From: Turneriella parva DSM 21527
Lineage (GTDB): Bacteria > Spirochaetota > Leptospiria > Turneriellales > Turneriellaceae
Length of the DNA: 64,000 nt
Assembly (NCBI RefSeq): GCF_000266885.1
Contig: NC_018020.1
Location: 1 to 64,000, forward strand
Direction: 5' to 3'
This document shows positions 50,449-60,738 of the stretch, one piece after another; within the stretch, counting starts at the first letter, position 1; each line of letters starts with the position of its first letter. The position numbers and the translations under genes were made by a program. The notes below the pieces were generated by a model. The model was not told the origin of the DNA, ran no database searches, and was given only the letters and a program-made list of their open reading frames with translations.

Positions 50449-51049
50449 GAAAAAACTACATCCCACCCAAAAACAATTGCTCAAGCTACTGACCAAGCTG
50501 TCAGGCGAAGGGTATACAATCCGCGAGCTGCAAGAGAGTCTTGAACTCTCGACGCCGAGCCTTGTCTTCTTTCATCTGCAGCAGCTTGAAAAAAAGGGAT
50601 ATATCGAACGCAACCCGATGAACCCGGCCGACTACCGGGTGAGGCAGCCGCCCGAAGAGTCGGGCCTCTTTCTGGTCAATCTCTATGGCCTCGCGCGCTG
50701 CGGGCCATCGGGCACGTTGCTTTCGGGTGACGTTGAAGAGCGCATCGAGCTACCACCGCAGTTCATGCATGTACACCTGAAATCCCCCTTTTTTGTGCGT
50801 GCCCACGGCGACTCGATGGAGCCCCGCATACACGACGGTGATCTGGTGCTGTTCGAAACGGCAGCCGAGGTACCCGACGGCAGCGTCGTCGCCTGCTCAG
50901 ACAATGGCCGTGCCTACATTAAACGTTTGGTCAGGTCAGGCAAAAAAATTCTTCTTTATTCACTGAACGCCAAATACGAGCCCTTTGCCGCCGACCCGGC
51001 GAGCTTTCGCGTCGAGGGTCTGGCCCAGGCGGTTATCGGGCGCCTGTAA
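50447..51049 (+). CDS. lexA: LexA/UmuD-like repressor
   Basis: ATG 50447 gives 200 residues. The N-terminal winged helix (IRELQESLELSTPSLVFFHL) is followed by a peptidase S24 domain with Ser123 in GDSMEP and Lys159 in AYIKRL. The self-cleavage site is Cys85-Gly86 (ARCGPSG), the Cys-Gly form known in UmuD rather than the Ala-Gly of E. coli LexA. RecA filaments would trigger cleavage and derepression. There is no obvious ribosome-binding site, since the operator occupies that place. Confidence 0.88.
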   Translation: MKKLHPTQKQLLKLLTKLSGEGYTIRELQESLELSTPSLVFFHLQQLEKKGYIERNPMNPADYRVRQPPEESGLFLVNLYGLARCGPSGTLLSGDVEERIELPPQFMHVHLKSPFFVRAHGDSMEPRIHDGDLVLFETAAEVPDGSVVACSDNGRAYIKRLVRSGKKILLYSLNAKYEPFAADPASFRVEGLAQAVIGRL

Positions 51050-51124
51050 GAAACCTGCTACATTCTTTACGAGTCCGGTAGTGATTTGTAAAGCGTACTA
51101 ACTATGCACCAATAAGGAGACATC

Positions 51125-51544
51125 ATGAACCGTATATTTACCATACTTCTGGCCACGCTGATCGCGCTGGCCCCTGCGTTTGCAGAAAAAGGCAACCGCC
51201 AGCGTAAGGGCAATAAAAGCGGCGCCTGCAAAGCCGATATCGAGCGCCTCTGCGGCGCGCAAAAAGGCGATAAAAAAGCACTCCGTGCCTGCATGAAGGC
51301 GAACGCCGACCAGCTTTCCCCTGAATGTAAGGCGAAAAAAGAGAAATTTATCGCGAAACGCGCCGAGCACAAAGAGCGCTACGAAAAGGTGATGAAAACC
51401 TGCGAAAAAGACGTGCAGCAGTTCTGCAAAGCAGAAGAAGAGCGCAAGCAGCACTCGATGCGCTGCCTGTTCAAGAACCGCGACAAACTGGGCGCCGAGT
51501 GCCAGGCTGCGCTGCCACAAAAGCGCGTTCGCAAGGCGAAATAA
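51125..51544 (+). CDS. Secreted cysteine-rich (GLG1-like) repeat protein
   Basis: 139 residues; signal peptide (FTILLATLIALAPAFA) then two Cys-rich units (CKADIERLC...LRACMKANADQLSPEC and CEKDVQQFC...MRCLFKNRDKLGAEC), the cysteine-rich GLG1 repeat pattern. It is very basic and probably periplasmic with disulfides. A strong ribosome-binding site (AAGGAGACATC) precedes it. Role unknown. Confidence 0.82.
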   Translation: MNRIFTILLATLIALAPAFAEKGNRQRKGNKSGACKADIERLCGAQKGDKKALRACMKANADQLSPECKAKKEKFIAKRAEHKERYEKVMKTCEKDVQQFCKAEEERKQHSMRCLFKNRDKLGAECQAALPQKRVRKAK

Positions 51545-51554
51545 CACGTTCAAA

Positions 51555-51581
51555 CCTTCCCCTGCCTCAGGCAGGGGAAGG
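51555..51581. terminator. Hairpin between convergent genes
   Basis: CCTTCCCCTGCC (51555-51566) pairs perfectly with GGCAGGGGAAGG (51570-51581) with a 3-base loop. No T-run follows on either strand, so it may be a repeat or a mRNA-protecting hairpin rather than a classical terminator. Confidence 0.5.
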
Positions 51582-51597
51582 TCATCTGACAGAGCCC

Positions 51598-52245
51598 TCA
51601 GTCTTTGACGCAGAGCGCACCCGAAGTTTCAACCTGGGTAGAAAATGGATGCACCGACAGACAAATAAGCGAGGCCTCAAACTCTTCATAATAGCACCGT
51701 GTCATGCCCACGTCACCAGCTTGACGGACGACCAAGACCTCCAGTTGAAACCCCTCATCCGTAAATCTGGTCGAATGTTTGTGAAAATCGCTTTCGGTGA
51801 ACAGATGCCCCCCTTTGAGGCGACAAAGCCTCTGCGCGCGGTCGGCGATCATAGCTGGAGGCTGTTTCTTGAGTTTGCACCCCAATTTTCCTTTTTTGCC
51901 CTTGCAGGCCAGGTCTTCGAGAAAAACCGCCTCAGTCCTGGTAAGCGTATCGGCCAAAGGATCGGTTTGGCTCAGAAATCCGCCAAACGCATAGAACTGC
52001 GTGTGGCTATCGCTGCTGTGGCGAATCTGCAGCCATTTACCCTTTGCGCCTGAAATCGTCACCTCTTCACCCTCTTCGCCCACCACCTCAACCGGTGTTC
52101 CGGGTTTAAGCACCGTGACGAGGTCTCCATCAGTACCGGGCGTTGATCGTACCTTCAGCGCTGTCGTAGCATACCTTATGGGTCCCGCTGCCACCGCCGT
52201 AGCAGCCAGGAGCAGAAGTACCGTCAGCTTAGTTAAAGTTTTCAT
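51598..52245 (-). CDS. Exported SH3-domain protein
   Basis: ATG 52245 follows AAGGAGATAACT and gives 215 residues; the frame extends to 52323. Signal peptide (LTKLTVLLLLAATAVA), SH3b domain at about 22-85 (LKVRSTPGTDGDLVTVLKPG, KGKWLQIRHS) and a C-terminal domain with conserved cysteines (CKGKKGKLGCKLK). Probably periplasmic and cell-wall-interacting. Confidence 0.82.
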   Translation of the reverse strand: MKTLTKLTVLLLLAATAVAAGPIRYATTALKVRSTPGTDGDLVTVLKPGTPVEVVGEEGEEVTISGAKGKWLQIRHSSDSHTQFYAFGGFLSQTDPLADTLTRTEAVFLEDLACKGKKGKLGCKLKKQPPAMIADRAQRLCRLKGGHLFTESDFHKHSTRFTDEGFQLEVLVVRQAGDVGMTRCYYEEFEASLICLSVHPFSTQVETSGALCVKD

Positions 52246-52350
52246 AGTTATCTCCTTTTTTAACTGGCAGCATAATAGCTGCCTCTGGCCAAATGTCCAT
52301 AGGGCAAGATGCCCTATGGACATTTTTGAGAAAGTGTGCGAGAAGATGCC

Positions 52351-54954
52351 ATGAAAAAGATCAATCCACCCACCACACGCCTGCGAGGCGGGCTAATCAT
52401 GACCATATTGATGCTGGCGATTGGCTGCGCCGCGCCTGATTCAGGCGCCAATCAGGGCCAGCCGGCCGGTTCAAACACGACGCCGAGTACGTCTTCTGCC
52501 AAAACAATCACCCATTTTTCTTTTCCGACCATACCGGCCACGGGACAGATCAGCGGCACCGATATTTCGGTACAAGTGCCCACCGGAACCGCGATCAATA
52601 ATCTCAGAGCAGTCGTTCTCATTGATGGTACGTCGCTGACAGTCGGCGGCACCCAACAGACCAGCGGGGTCACAGCCAACGATTTTTCCACCGCCGTAAC
52701 ATACACGGTCCATGCACAAGATAATTCGACCGCGACCTATACCGTCACTGTAACGACAAGTTCAAGCCTAAAGGCAATCACCTACTTCAGTTTTCCAAAC
52801 CTGGGCGGGGTTTCGACTATCAGCGGTAACAATATCACGATATCGCTGCCCTATGGCACAAACCGCAGCAATCTCGTGCCAGTCTTTACGCACAACGGCA
52901 GCGGCATCGCCATCGGGGCAACGATTCAGGTGAGTAACGTCACCGCCAATGACTTCTCTTCACCGGTCATCTATCGGGTCACAGCGCAGGACGCGAGTTT
53001 TCAGGACTATACGGTAACCGTGAACGCGGATAATCCCACAAAAGAAATCTTATCTTACGGATTCGGCAGTTATGTGGGGCGTTTATCAGGGAACACGATC
53101 ACCATCGATGTGCCTTTCGGCACCAACGTAATCAATGTGACGCCGATATTCCAGCATAACGGTATTTCCATTAAGATCAACAGCGTGGCGCAGGTCAGCA
53201 ACTCGACTCAGGTTGATCTCAGCACACCCAAAGTTTACACCGTGACGGCACAGGACGGCACTACGCGCGACTTCACAGTAACGGCGAACGTGGGGCTCAA
53301 TACTTCAAAAGAGATCACGAGCTATTCGATACCATCACTCAATGCAGTGGGAATTATCTCGGGTAACAACATAGCAGTCAACGTGCCGCACGGCACCAAT
53401 GTCTCAAACCTTATCGCCGTCTTTTCGCGAACAGGAAGCAGCGTCGCTGTCGGAGCGACCAACCAGGTGAGCGGTACTACAGCAAACAACTTTACCGCCC
53501 CGGTCGTCTACACCGTGACTGCCACAGACGCATCGACGCAGAACTACACGGTCACCGTAAACGTTGCAGCTGTGGACGACAAATCGATTGAATTGTTTAC
53601 GTTTACCGCCGCGGGTGCAACAGGAACCGTGAGCGGAACGCAGATTGCTGCAACGGTACCATACGGAACCAACGTCTCAAATCTTATCGCAACCTTTTCG
53701 ACCACCGGCATGGTTGTCAAAGTCAATGGTGTGACGCAGACGAGCGGTGTCACCCCCAACAACTTCATTCAGCCGGTCGTCTACACGATCGAGGCTGCCG
53801 ACGGTACGCTCTACAGTTATACCGTCACCCTCACCGTCGCGGCACCCAATTCGACGGCAAGTATTGCCTACTTTACGTTTGCGAGCACATCGGACTTCGG
53901 CCTATTCAATGGTACGAATATCGCCGTGCGGGTACCAAATGGCACCGACCTGACAAACCTCGTCGCGATTTTCAGAATCAATGGCCAGATTGTGCGGGTG
54001 AACGGCAACCCGCAATTCAGCGATGTCACCGCCAACAACTTCTCGGCACCAGTGATCTACGCTGTTCAGGCACAGGATGGCACTGTGGTCAATTACACCG
54101 TCACGGTGACGACCGTGGCTTATGATGTATTTGCGCCCAAGATCACCTCGGTCACGGCAACGCCATCCTCAACGAGCACCTACCCTGCCGTCGTCACGGT
54201 AAAGATTTATTACACGGAGACCGGGTCGGGATTCCAGTATGGCACCTTTCAGCTCTGTAGCCCGACGCGGATCAGCGCGGGCACCGGCGGAACAACAATC
54301 ACGAACGGGGTTGTAACAAACCAGGGAACGTATTTCGAGGGTACCGTGACACTCCAGAATTACCACGAAACGGGGGTCTGGAAAGTGTGTACCATAAACA
54401 TGCAGGATGCGGCAGGGAATTCAATCATGCTATATACGGCCAATGCCGTGAGCACCACCAACTATGTGAGACAGGTTACCGGAAGCATGATCGATTCAGG
54501 TGTTGCCATTGGCGGGAGCATCAATGTCACAGGCACAACGCATGACATCACGCCGCCGCAGATCACATCGGTGACGGCAACGCCATCCTCAACGAGCACC
54601 TACCCAGCCGTCGTCACGGTAAGGATTTATTACACGGAGACCGGGTCGGGATTCCAGTATGGCACCTTTCAGCTCTGTAGCCCGACGCGGATCAGCGCGG
54701 GCACCGGCGGAACAACAATCACGAACGGGGTTGTAACAAACCAGGGAACGTATTTCGAGGGTACCGTGACACTCCAGAATTACCACGAAACGGGGGTCTG
54801 GAAAGTGTGTACCATAAACATGCAGGATGCGGCAGGGAATTCAATCATGCTATATACGGCCAATGCCGTGAGCACCACCAACTATGTGAAACAGGTTACC
54901 GGAAGCATGATTGATTCAGGTGTTGCCATCAGCCCCGGCGTGAACAAGCAGTAG
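52351..54954 (+). CDS. Large repeat lipoprotein (DUF5018-like domains)
   Basis: ATG 52351 gives 867 residues. The signal ends in lipobox MLAIGC. Six related domains of about 85 residues follow (pattern KxITxFSFPxxxxxGxISGxxI...VPxGTNVxNLxAxFxxxGxxVxVxGxxQxSGVTxNDF...YTVTAQDxxTxxYTVTV), then two nearly identical domains of about 125 residues from a 369-bp duplication. It is probably surface-exposed, like other repeat lipoproteins of this lineage. Repeat recombination could change its length. Confidence 0.88.
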   Translation: MKKINPPTTRLRGGLIMTILMLAIGCAAPDSGANQGQPAGSNTTPSTSSAKTITHFSFPTIPATGQISGTDISVQVPTGTAINNLRAVVLIDGTSLTVGGTQQTSGVTANDFSTAVTYTVHAQDNSTATYTVTVTTSSSLKAITYFSFPNLGGVSTISGNNITISLPYGTNRSNLVPVFTHNGSGIAIGATIQVSNVTANDFSSPVIYRVTAQDASFQDYTVTVNADNPTKEILSYGFGSYVGRLSGNTITIDVPFGTNVINVTPIFQHNGISIKINSVAQVSNSTQVDLSTPKVYTVTAQDGTTRDFTVTANVGLNTSKEITSYSIPSLNAVGIISGNNIAVNVPHGTNVSNLIAVFSRTGSSVAVGATNQVSGTTANNFTAPVVYTVTATDASTQNYTVTVNVAAVDDKSIELFTFTAAGATGTVSGTQIAATVPYGTNVSNLIATFSTTGMVVKVNGVTQTSGVTPNNFIQPVVYTIEAADGTLYSYTVTLTVAAPNSTASIAYFTFASTSDFGLFNGTNIAVRVPNGTDLTNLVAIFRINGQIVRVNGNPQFSDVTANNFSAPVIYAVQAQDGTVVNYTVTVTTVAYDVFAPKITSVTATPSSTSTYPAVVTVKIYYTETGSGFQYGTFQLCSPTRISAGTGGTTITNGVVTNQGTYFEGTVTLQNYHETGVWKVCTINMQDAAGNSIMLYTANAVSTTNYVRQVTGSMIDSGVAIGGSINVTGTTHDITPPQITSVTATPSSTSTYPAVVTVRIYYTETGSGFQYGTFQLCSPTRISAGTGGTTITNGVVTNQGTYFEGTVTLQNYHETGVWKVCTINMQDAAGNSIMLYTANAVSTTNYVKQVTGSMIDSGVAISPGVNKQ
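54141..54509. repeat. Direct repeat unit 1 in the lipoprotein gene
   Basis: Nearly identical to 54561-54929 at a spacing of 420 bp, a whole number of codons. Few differences are seen, so the duplication is recent or kept alike by gene conversion. Confidence 0.9.
54561..54929. repeat. Direct repeat unit 2 in the lipoprotein gene
   Basis: Second copy of 54141-54509; it ends 25 bases before the stop codon. Confidence 0.9.
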
Positions 54955-55189
54955 CCGTGCAAAGCCCGGCAGGCCTGAGGTACGGGCAACCTTGGCCCAC
55001 CGAGACTTCAGGCGCTTTGCCGACGATTGCCCTGCGAGGTTTACCAGGGGGGGCGATTGCTGGCACGACAGAGACCGGAAAAATTGAATTTTCGTCGAAA
55101 GCCGTGGGTTGGCAGTTTTCACCCTCACGAACCGGTAGACCGTAAACAACAAGAAATAGACACCCTGATTTCGCTTACGAAAAGTGCCC

Positions 55190-56746
55190 ATGGCTAAAAT
55201 CTTCGTCGACGGGACCGAATTTGAGGTCGACGAGAAAAAGAACCTGATCGATGCGCTCAAAGAAAAGGGCGTTGAGATACCGCACTTCTGTTACCACTCA
55301 AAACTCTCTGTCGTCGGCATGTGCCGCATCTGCCTCATTGAAATCGAAGGCGTGCCCAAGTTTCAGGCGGCCTGCAACACCCCCATTAAAGACGGCATGA
55401 AAATCAATGCGTTCGGCGAGAAGATCGTCAAAGCGCGCGAGGGTGTAATGGAATTTTTACTCATCAATCACCCACTCGACTGCCCGGTCTGCGACAAGGC
55501 GGGCGAATGCCGCCTGCAAAATTACTCGTTCGCGCTGGGCCACGAGACGACACGATACAAAGAAGAGAAGCGCAATATACCGCAAGAGAAGATCGGCACC
55601 AACCTTCTTATCAACCACAACCGTTGTATCCTGTGCTATCGCTGCGTGCGCTTCGACCGTGAAATCGTCGGGGTCAATGACCTTGAAATGCTCGCGCGCG
55701 GCAACGACACCATTATTGCGTACACGCCGCCCGAAACATCGGGAGAAAAATCGACATACCTCAACCACAACTACCAGGGCGCGCTCGCCGATATCTGCCC
55801 GGTCGGCGCGCTGTTGAACGAAAACACGCTCTTTCAATCCCGTGTTTGGTGGTATGAATCACAAGAATCGCACTGCCATGGCTGTTCGACGCTGTGCAAA
55901 GTATCGACTAACGTGAAGAACAACAGCCTTTACCGATACATGCCCACCGCAGCTGCGCCGCAAAGCGGCGAAATCAGCGACGGCATTTTCATCTGCGACT
56001 ATGGCCGTTTTTCGGGTAAACACTTTTCAACCGACCGGCTGCACCACTACGTCGCGACCGGCGCTCAGGCCACTTCAAAACAGGTGTTACCCGATCTCGC
56101 GGAGAAGATTGCAGCGGCCCGAAGTATTCTTGTACTCGGCGGTGCAACTGAATGCACCGACGACGTCGATTCGGTCGCGGCCGCAATCGGCGAATGGCGC
56201 GCCGCAGGCAAACAGGTCAAATGGGATTTTAGGTCTACTGCGGCTGCCTTCGAGAATCGTGCCGGCTACGACTTCTTGCTTAGCGGCGATTTGCGCCCGA
56301 ACGCAAAATACCTGCGAGACAAGGGTGCAACCGAGCTCACGAATTTTGTTGCATTACAATCGGAAATCCGCAACGTTGATCTTGTGATTGTCATTAATGA
56401 ACTTTCTGCACCTTATGCGTACCAGATTGCCGGCGCGGACGAGCACAGCGCGCATGTCGCGGGGCTTGAAATTGCTGCCGCCGTCGAAGAGACTCAGCTA
56501 TTCAAGACCATTGAAGGCGAAGCGGCGTGGGTAAAAACCGCGGTTTTCACAACGCACCACAATTCTGCAGCACTGCGCGCGGCGCTCGCAGTTCCGGTGC
56601 TGGCGTTTCCCGAACATGAGGGTCGGTATGTCGATAAGAACGGCGTGACGAAAACTACAACTGCGGTGCTGAAGCCCGTGCAGGGTCTGCAGTCTGTGGG
56701 CCAGGTTCTCTCACGCCTCAAGACACCAGTGGGAGCGACAGTCTAA
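55190..56746 (+). CDS. nuoG: NADH-quinone oxidoreductase subunit G (short form)
   Basis: 518 residues from ATG 55190. The N-terminal [2Fe-2S] ferredoxin domain ([15 protein letters not shown]), the His/Cys-ligated 4Fe-4S region ([14 protein letters not shown]), the CILCYRC...CPVGAL cluster and the CHGCSTLC segment are present. The molybdopterin-oxidoreductase-like domain is shortened, so the protein is smaller than the usual NuoG. It overlaps nuoI by one base (TAATG). Confidence 0.92.
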   Translation: MAKIFVDGTEFEVDEKKNLIDALKEKGVEIPHFCYHSKLSVVGMCRICLIEIEGVPKFQAACNTPIKDGMKINAFGEKIVKAREGVMEFLLINHPLDCPVCDKAGECRLQNYSFALGHETTRYKEEKRNIPQEKIGTNLLINHNRCILCYRCVRFDREIVGVNDLEMLARGNDTIIAYTPPETSGEKSTYLNHNYQGALADICPVGALLNENTLFQSRVWWYESQESHCHGCSTLCKVSTNVKNNSLYRYMPTAAAPQSGEISDGIFICDYGRFSGKHFSTDRLHHYVATGAQATSKQVLPDLAEKIAAARSILVLGGATECTDDVDSVAAAIGEWRAAGKQVKWDFRSTAAAFENRAGYDFLLSGDLRPNAKYLRDKGATELTNFVALQSEIRNVDLVIVINELSAPYAYQIAGADEHSAHVAGLEIAAAVEETQLFKTIEGEAAWVKTAVFTTHHNSAALRAALAVPVLAFPEHEGRYVDKNGVTKTTTAVLKPVQGLQSVGQVLSRLKTPVGATV

Positions 56747-57264
56747 TGGCAACGATTCAGGTTCATAAGAAGTACGCTTTCAGATGGTACGAGAAGTTTT
56801 ACTTCATGTCGATTTCTGCCGGCATGTGGGTAACCCTCAAGCACTTTCTGAAATCCGCATTTCTTCGCCGCATGGTCACGGTTTCATACCCTGAAAAAAA
56901 ACTGCCGCTGTCATCGCGTTTTCGCGGCCTGCACCGGCTCAAGCGCAATGAAAAAGGCCAGGAGCGCTGCACCGCCTGCTATTGCTGCCAGTGGGTTTGC
57001 CCTGCCGATGCGATTCAGATCGTCGCCGCCGAAGTCACTCCTGAAAGGCAATACCTGCACCCCGAAGACAAATACGCAAAGTCGTTTCAGGTAGACCTGC
57101 TGCGCTGCATCTACTGCGGGCTGTGTGAAGAAGCCTGCCCCAAAGGCGCCATCTATCTCGACGGCGGTATGCCGATGCCGGCAGACAGCCGCGACGGCCT
57201 CATTCTCGACAAAGCGAAAATGATGGAAACCGAAGGTGGCAAAATTCTCGGGGAACGCAATTGA
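56746..57264 (+). CDS. nuoI: NADH-quinone oxidoreductase subunit I
   Basis: 172 residues with two 4Fe-4S motifs, [12 protein letters not shown] and [12 protein letters not shown], that pass electrons from NuoG toward the quinone site. Its start overlaps the nuoG stop; its stop overlaps the TTG start of the next gene. Other complex I genes are not in the window. Confidence 0.93.
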   Translation: MATIQVHKKYAFRWYEKFYFMSISAGMWVTLKHFLKSAFLRRMVTVSYPEKKLPLSSRFRGLHRLKRNEKGQERCTACYCCQWVCPADAIQIVAAEVTPERQYLHPEDKYAKSFQVDLLRCIYCGLCEEACPKGAIYLDGGMPMPADSRDGLILDKAKMMETEGGKILGERN

Positions 57265-58316
57265 CGATTCGCCAGCGCATTGAAAAGCGCGCAGCTGCGG
57301 TGCGCAAAAGGCTGCGCGAAAAAGGTAACGAGCGTATCACCTTCTTGGTGATTCCGCACAACGATAAGGCGATCGTCAATATGCAGCTCAGTAATTATGT
57401 TATTGCGCTCGCCATATTTTCGCTGATATTCGTGATCGTCGCCTCGGTATTTGCCGTGAGCCTGCAGCGCAACATTCAGGTTGAGGCCGACCAACTGCAA
57501 GACCGTGACCGCGCCTACGTCAACGAGCGTGAGCTCTACGTACAGAAATACCATGAAATGGTCGTACAGCAAGACTTCTTTAAAAAACAATTTGTCAAAG
57601 TCATTAAGCAGGCAAAGCTGCACGAGGGCGACCAGCCCGTTTTTCTCGACAATGATATTCTGCACGACAGCGCCGTGCAGATGCTCGACGCTGAAGGCGA
57701 AGATTTTGCGCGCAGCCTCAGCTACAAAGAAAACCGCACAGTTAAATTTCTCAATTTCGAGACGACACTGAAAATCGCGCAGGGCCAGTCACAAGAAGAA
57801 GGGTTCTACTTCTACCCCGAGATCACGCTTTACCGCAAACTTAAGCTCGACCTCAACCAGACGCGAAATGCCGTTACGATGCTGCAGCAGCTTCTGAAAG
57901 AACGCGAAGTGGTGCAGCAGGCATTACCCTACTACTGGCCCCTCGCCGGCGGACACTTCACTTCGTTTTTCGGCGGGCGAATCTCGCCCTTCGGGCACAG
58001 CAAAGACTTTCACACCGGGGTCGACCTCGCGGACGCGACAGGCACGCCGATCTATGCAGCGGCAGACGGCCGCGTCATCGGCTGCGGCTACAGCGGCGGT
58101 TATGGCCTCGCGGTCAAAATATCGCACCCGTTCGGTTTTCAGACACTCTATGGCCACATGAGCAGCCTCTATGCCGCCTGTGGCAGTTATGTCAGAAAGG
58201 GGCAGACCATCGGCCGCGTCGGCTCTACCGGCCGCGCCACAGGGCCGCATCTGCACTACGAGGTTCGCATCATGGATCACCCGGTGAACCCAATGCCGTA
58301 TCTGACAAGCGGCTGA
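57261..58316 (+). CDS. Membrane-anchored M23 (LytM) peptidase
   Basis: 351 residues: one N-terminal transmembrane helix ([20 protein letters not shown]), a coiled-coil-like middle, and a C-terminal M23 domain (about 225-345) with HTGVDLA (zinc His and Asp), GHMSSLY and HLHYEV. All metal ligands are present, so it is probably an active peptidoglycan endopeptidase in the periplasm. It starts at TTG 57261, overlapping the nuoI stop. Confidence 0.9.
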   Translation: MTIRQRIEKRAAAVRKRLREKGNERITFLVIPHNDKAIVNMQLSNYVIALAIFSLIFVIVASVFAVSLQRNIQVEADQLQDRDRAYVNERELYVQKYHEMVVQQDFFKKQFVKVIKQAKLHEGDQPVFLDNDILHDSAVQMLDAEGEDFARSLSYKENRTVKFLNFETTLKIAQGQSQEEGFYFYPEITLYRKLKLDLNQTRNAVTMLQQLLKEREVVQQALPYYWPLAGGHFTSFFGGRISPFGHSKDFHTGVDLADATGTPIYAAADGRVIGCGYSGGYGLAVKISHPFGFQTLYGHMSSLYAACGSYVRKGQTIGRVGSTGRATGPHLHYEVRIMDHPVNPMPYLTSG

Positions 58317-58345
58317 CGCCGCTTGCCAGATACGGCGCAAGCATT

Positions 58346-59137
58346 ATGAAAATTTCAGCCTGCATCATCGGTCTTAACGAAGAGCAGAACATTGAGGATT
58401 GTCTTCTGTCACTTGCCGGCGTCGCTGATGAAATCATCTTTGTCGACAGCCATTCGACCGACAAAACAATCTCCCTCGTAAAACAATTCACAAAAAAAAT
58501 CTTTTACCGCAAATTCGACAACTATGTCGCGCAGAAGAACTTTGCCGCGAGCAAAGCCAGATTCGACTGGATACTCAACCTCGACTGCGACGAACGCCTC
58601 AGCCCCGAACTGCGCGATTCAATTCTGGCCTTGAAGAGCAGTGGCACCGACAAGGCGGGCTTTCGCTTCAACCGCCTGACCTGGTACCTTTACCGCTTCA
58701 TCAGGCATTCGGGCTGGTACCCCGACGACAAGGTAAGGCTCTATAACCGTCGCCTCGCTGAGTGGCAGGGCGACAAAGTGCACGAGATCATCAACACGCC
58801 GCCCGAAAAAACCGGCAAACTCACGGGCGACCTGCTGCACTACTCTTTTCGTAATATCGACGACCACCTGAAAACCATACGCAACTACTCAGAGCTCGCG
58901 GCGCAGGCGATGCACGCACGCGGCCGCCGCGTATCGCTACCCGGCGTGTTCTTTCGCTCTGGCTGGGTAATTGTGCGCAAATTCTTCTTCGAGCTCTCAT
59001 TTCTCGATGGCACGGCGGGCATTATTATCACGTACTATTCGGCAGTGGCGACCTTCACGAAGTACGTGAAGCTCTATGTTTTGAATAAGCAGGCCCGCAC
59101 CGCTCAGCTGAACCGGCCGCAAGGCCGTGTGCAATGA
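58346..59137 (+). CDS. Family 2 glycosyltransferase (WaaE/KdtX-like)
   Basis: 263 residues with SACIIGLNEEQNIEDCL, EIIFVDSHSTD, the NLDCDERLSPEL DxD-type motif and HEII near WQGDKVHE. This is the LPS core glucosyltransferase type. It overlaps the following methyltransferase by four bases and starts a three-gene unit for envelope glycan or lipid modification. Confidence 0.88.
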   Translation: MKISACIIGLNEEQNIEDCLLSLAGVADEIIFVDSHSTDKTISLVKQFTKKIFYRKFDNYVAQKNFAASKARFDWILNLDCDERLSPELRDSILALKSSGTDKAGFRFNRLTWYLYRFIRHSGWYPDDKVRLYNRRLAEWQGDKVHEIINTPPEKTGKLTGDLLHYSFRNIDDHLKTIRNYSELAAQAMHARGRRVSLPGVFFRSGWVIVRKFFFELSFLDGTAGIIITYYSAVATFTKYVKLYVLNKQARTAQLNRPQGRVQ

Positions 59138-59736
59138 TTAACCAATCAGTCTGGGATAACCACTATACGCGCGACCGCTCGCGGCAGCAGTTTCCCGATG
59201 AGAATGTCGTGCGCGTGCTGCGCAAGAATTTTGCCGGCAAGCAGCATGCGGTCAGTCTCGATTTGGGCACTGGCAGCGGTCGACACCTGCCGCTTCTCGT
59301 GCAGCATTTTGAGAAGGTTGTTGCATGCGATTTTTCGCGCGAAAGCCTCGTGATAGCAGCGGGCAGCGAGGTAACTGCCGCTCAGGCTGCCCTGCCCAAT
59401 CTGCCTTTTGCGGCCGAATCGTTTGATTTTGTTCTCTGCTGGGGCGTTCTGCACTATCTGCAGTCTGCCGACGTGCCCCGAGCGGTTTCTGAAATTCTGC
59501 GCATCTTAAAACCGGGTGGGCAGGTTTTTCTCACATTAAGGTCTGACTCTGACACTCACCTGAAGGCACAGCTCCGATCGGGTGACCTCGCAACCGGGCA
59601 TGCCGAACTCTTCACCAAGAGTGTGGCAGTCGCGCTTTTTCAACATTTCTCGAAAACCACGTATGGCTATATCGCACGGCAGCCGCTGGGTGAAGAGGGC
59701 CTCGTCGCACACCACATGATTCTTGCCGAAAAATGA
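59134..59736 (+). CDS. Class I SAM-dependent methyltransferase
   Basis: 200 residues; motif I LDLGTGSGRHLP binds SAM, CDFSRE follows, then FDFVLCWGVLHYL and ILKPGGQVFLTLR. Start and stop overlap both neighbours by four bases. The substrate is probably a glycan or lipid intermediate, given the neighbours. Confidence 0.88.
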   Translation: MINQSVWDNHYTRDRSRQQFPDENVVRVLRKNFAGKQHAVSLDLGTGSGRHLPLLVQHFEKVVACDFSRESLVIAAGSEVTAAQAALPNLPFAAESFDFVLCWGVLHYLQSADVPRAVSEILRILKPGGQVFLTLRSDSDTHLKAQLRSGDLATGHAELFTKSVAVALFQHFSKTTYGYIARQPLGEEGLVAHHMILAEK

Positions 59737-60707
59737 AAGCCAAACGGCATAAAAAACCAACGGTGAAAAAAACGACCTGTCCCGTTTGCGGCTCAGCGAA
59801 CACCGCTTTGAAATATCGCATCAAGCGGCATGGCTTCGACGTTTTTGCCTGCGCTGACTGCCACTCTGAATTTCAGCATCCTTTTCCCCAGAACGCCGAC
59901 GCTTATTACGACGAGGGCTATTACACCGGCACGTCTGCCTTCAACTACCAGGACGAACGCAAGCAAGAGTATTACCACAACTTCGTACACCATGCCCGCA
60001 TAAAAACGATAAAGCGATTTTGTAACGGTGGCAACAGCCCTGTTACAAGAATCAATGCTTCGGTTGCTCAGCGGCCGAAGCTTCTTGATGTTGGCTGTGC
60101 GTTCGGGACATTCGTGCGCGCGGCGGCTAAATCTTTCGAGGCCACCGGCCTTGACGTCTCAGGGTTTGCGGTTGATGAGGGCAATAAGATCAACGCGGCG
60201 CAAAACAATCCTGCCCGCCTCTGGCAGGGTGATCTGACGCACCTGCCCCGATCGAAGGTCGCCCGCGAGACTTTTTCCCCAGGCAGTTTTGCGGCCATTA
60301 CACTGATCGAAGTTGCCGAGCATCTCAGCGTACCGCGCGAATCATTTGCCGAAGCCTATCGCCTGCTCGCACCGGGCGGCGTGCTCGTGATTCAAACGGC
60401 GAACTTTGAAGGCTGGCAGGCCGTCAGGGGTGGTGCAGACTACCACTATTACCTTCCCGGGCACCTGGTCTATTACACGGCGACCGGCCTCAAGACCCTG
60501 CTCGCGCAAATTGGCTTTCGCGAGTTCAGAGAATTTTATCCGGTTGATTTTTCCCTGTGCGCTAAATGGCGCAAAGCCTGGGGGGATATAAAAACGTTCA
60601 GCGACCTCGGTCGATACTGGAAAATGTCGCTCTACCACCTGAAGTCTAAGATGCGCTGGCGCGGCCGGCCGCTGACGAGTAGCTACGTGCTTTATGCACG
60701 CAAATAA
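59733..60707 (+). CDS. SAM-dependent methyltransferase with N-terminal zinc ribbon
   Basis: 324 residues; zinc ribbon CPVCGSANT...CADC at about 16-43, then a class I fold with LLDVGCAFGTFVRAA and LLAPGGVLVIQT. It is similar to sugar C-methyltransferases and related enzymes of surface-polysaccharide pathways. Its last codons form part of the terminator stem at 60696-60738. Confidence 0.87.
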   Translation: MKAKRHKKPTVKKTTCPVCGSANTALKYRIKRHGFDVFACADCHSEFQHPFPQNADAYYDEGYYTGTSAFNYQDERKQEYYHNFVHHARIKTIKRFCNGGNSPVTRINASVAQRPKLLDVGCAFGTFVRAAAKSFEATGLDVSGFAVDEGNKINAAQNNPARLWQGDLTHLPRSKVARETFSPGSFAAITLIEVAEHLSVPRESFAEAYRLLAPGGVLVIQTANFEGWQAVRGGADYHYYLPGHLVYYTATGLKTLLAQIGFREFREFYPVDFSLCAKWRKAWGDIKTFSDLGRYWKMSLYHLKSKMRWRGRPLTSSYVLYARK

Positions 60708-60738
60708 ATCTGCGGCAGGCGCAGATTTATTTGCGTGC
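60696..60738. terminator. Bidirectional terminator between convergent genes
   Basis: A perfect 19-bp stem, GCACGCAAATAAATCTGCG (60696-60714) with its complement at 60720-60738, loop GCAGG. It overlaps the 3' coding end of the methyltransferase and directly abuts the mraY stop. The inner AAATAAA/TTTATTT pair gives U-rich ends in both directions. Confidence 0.85.
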
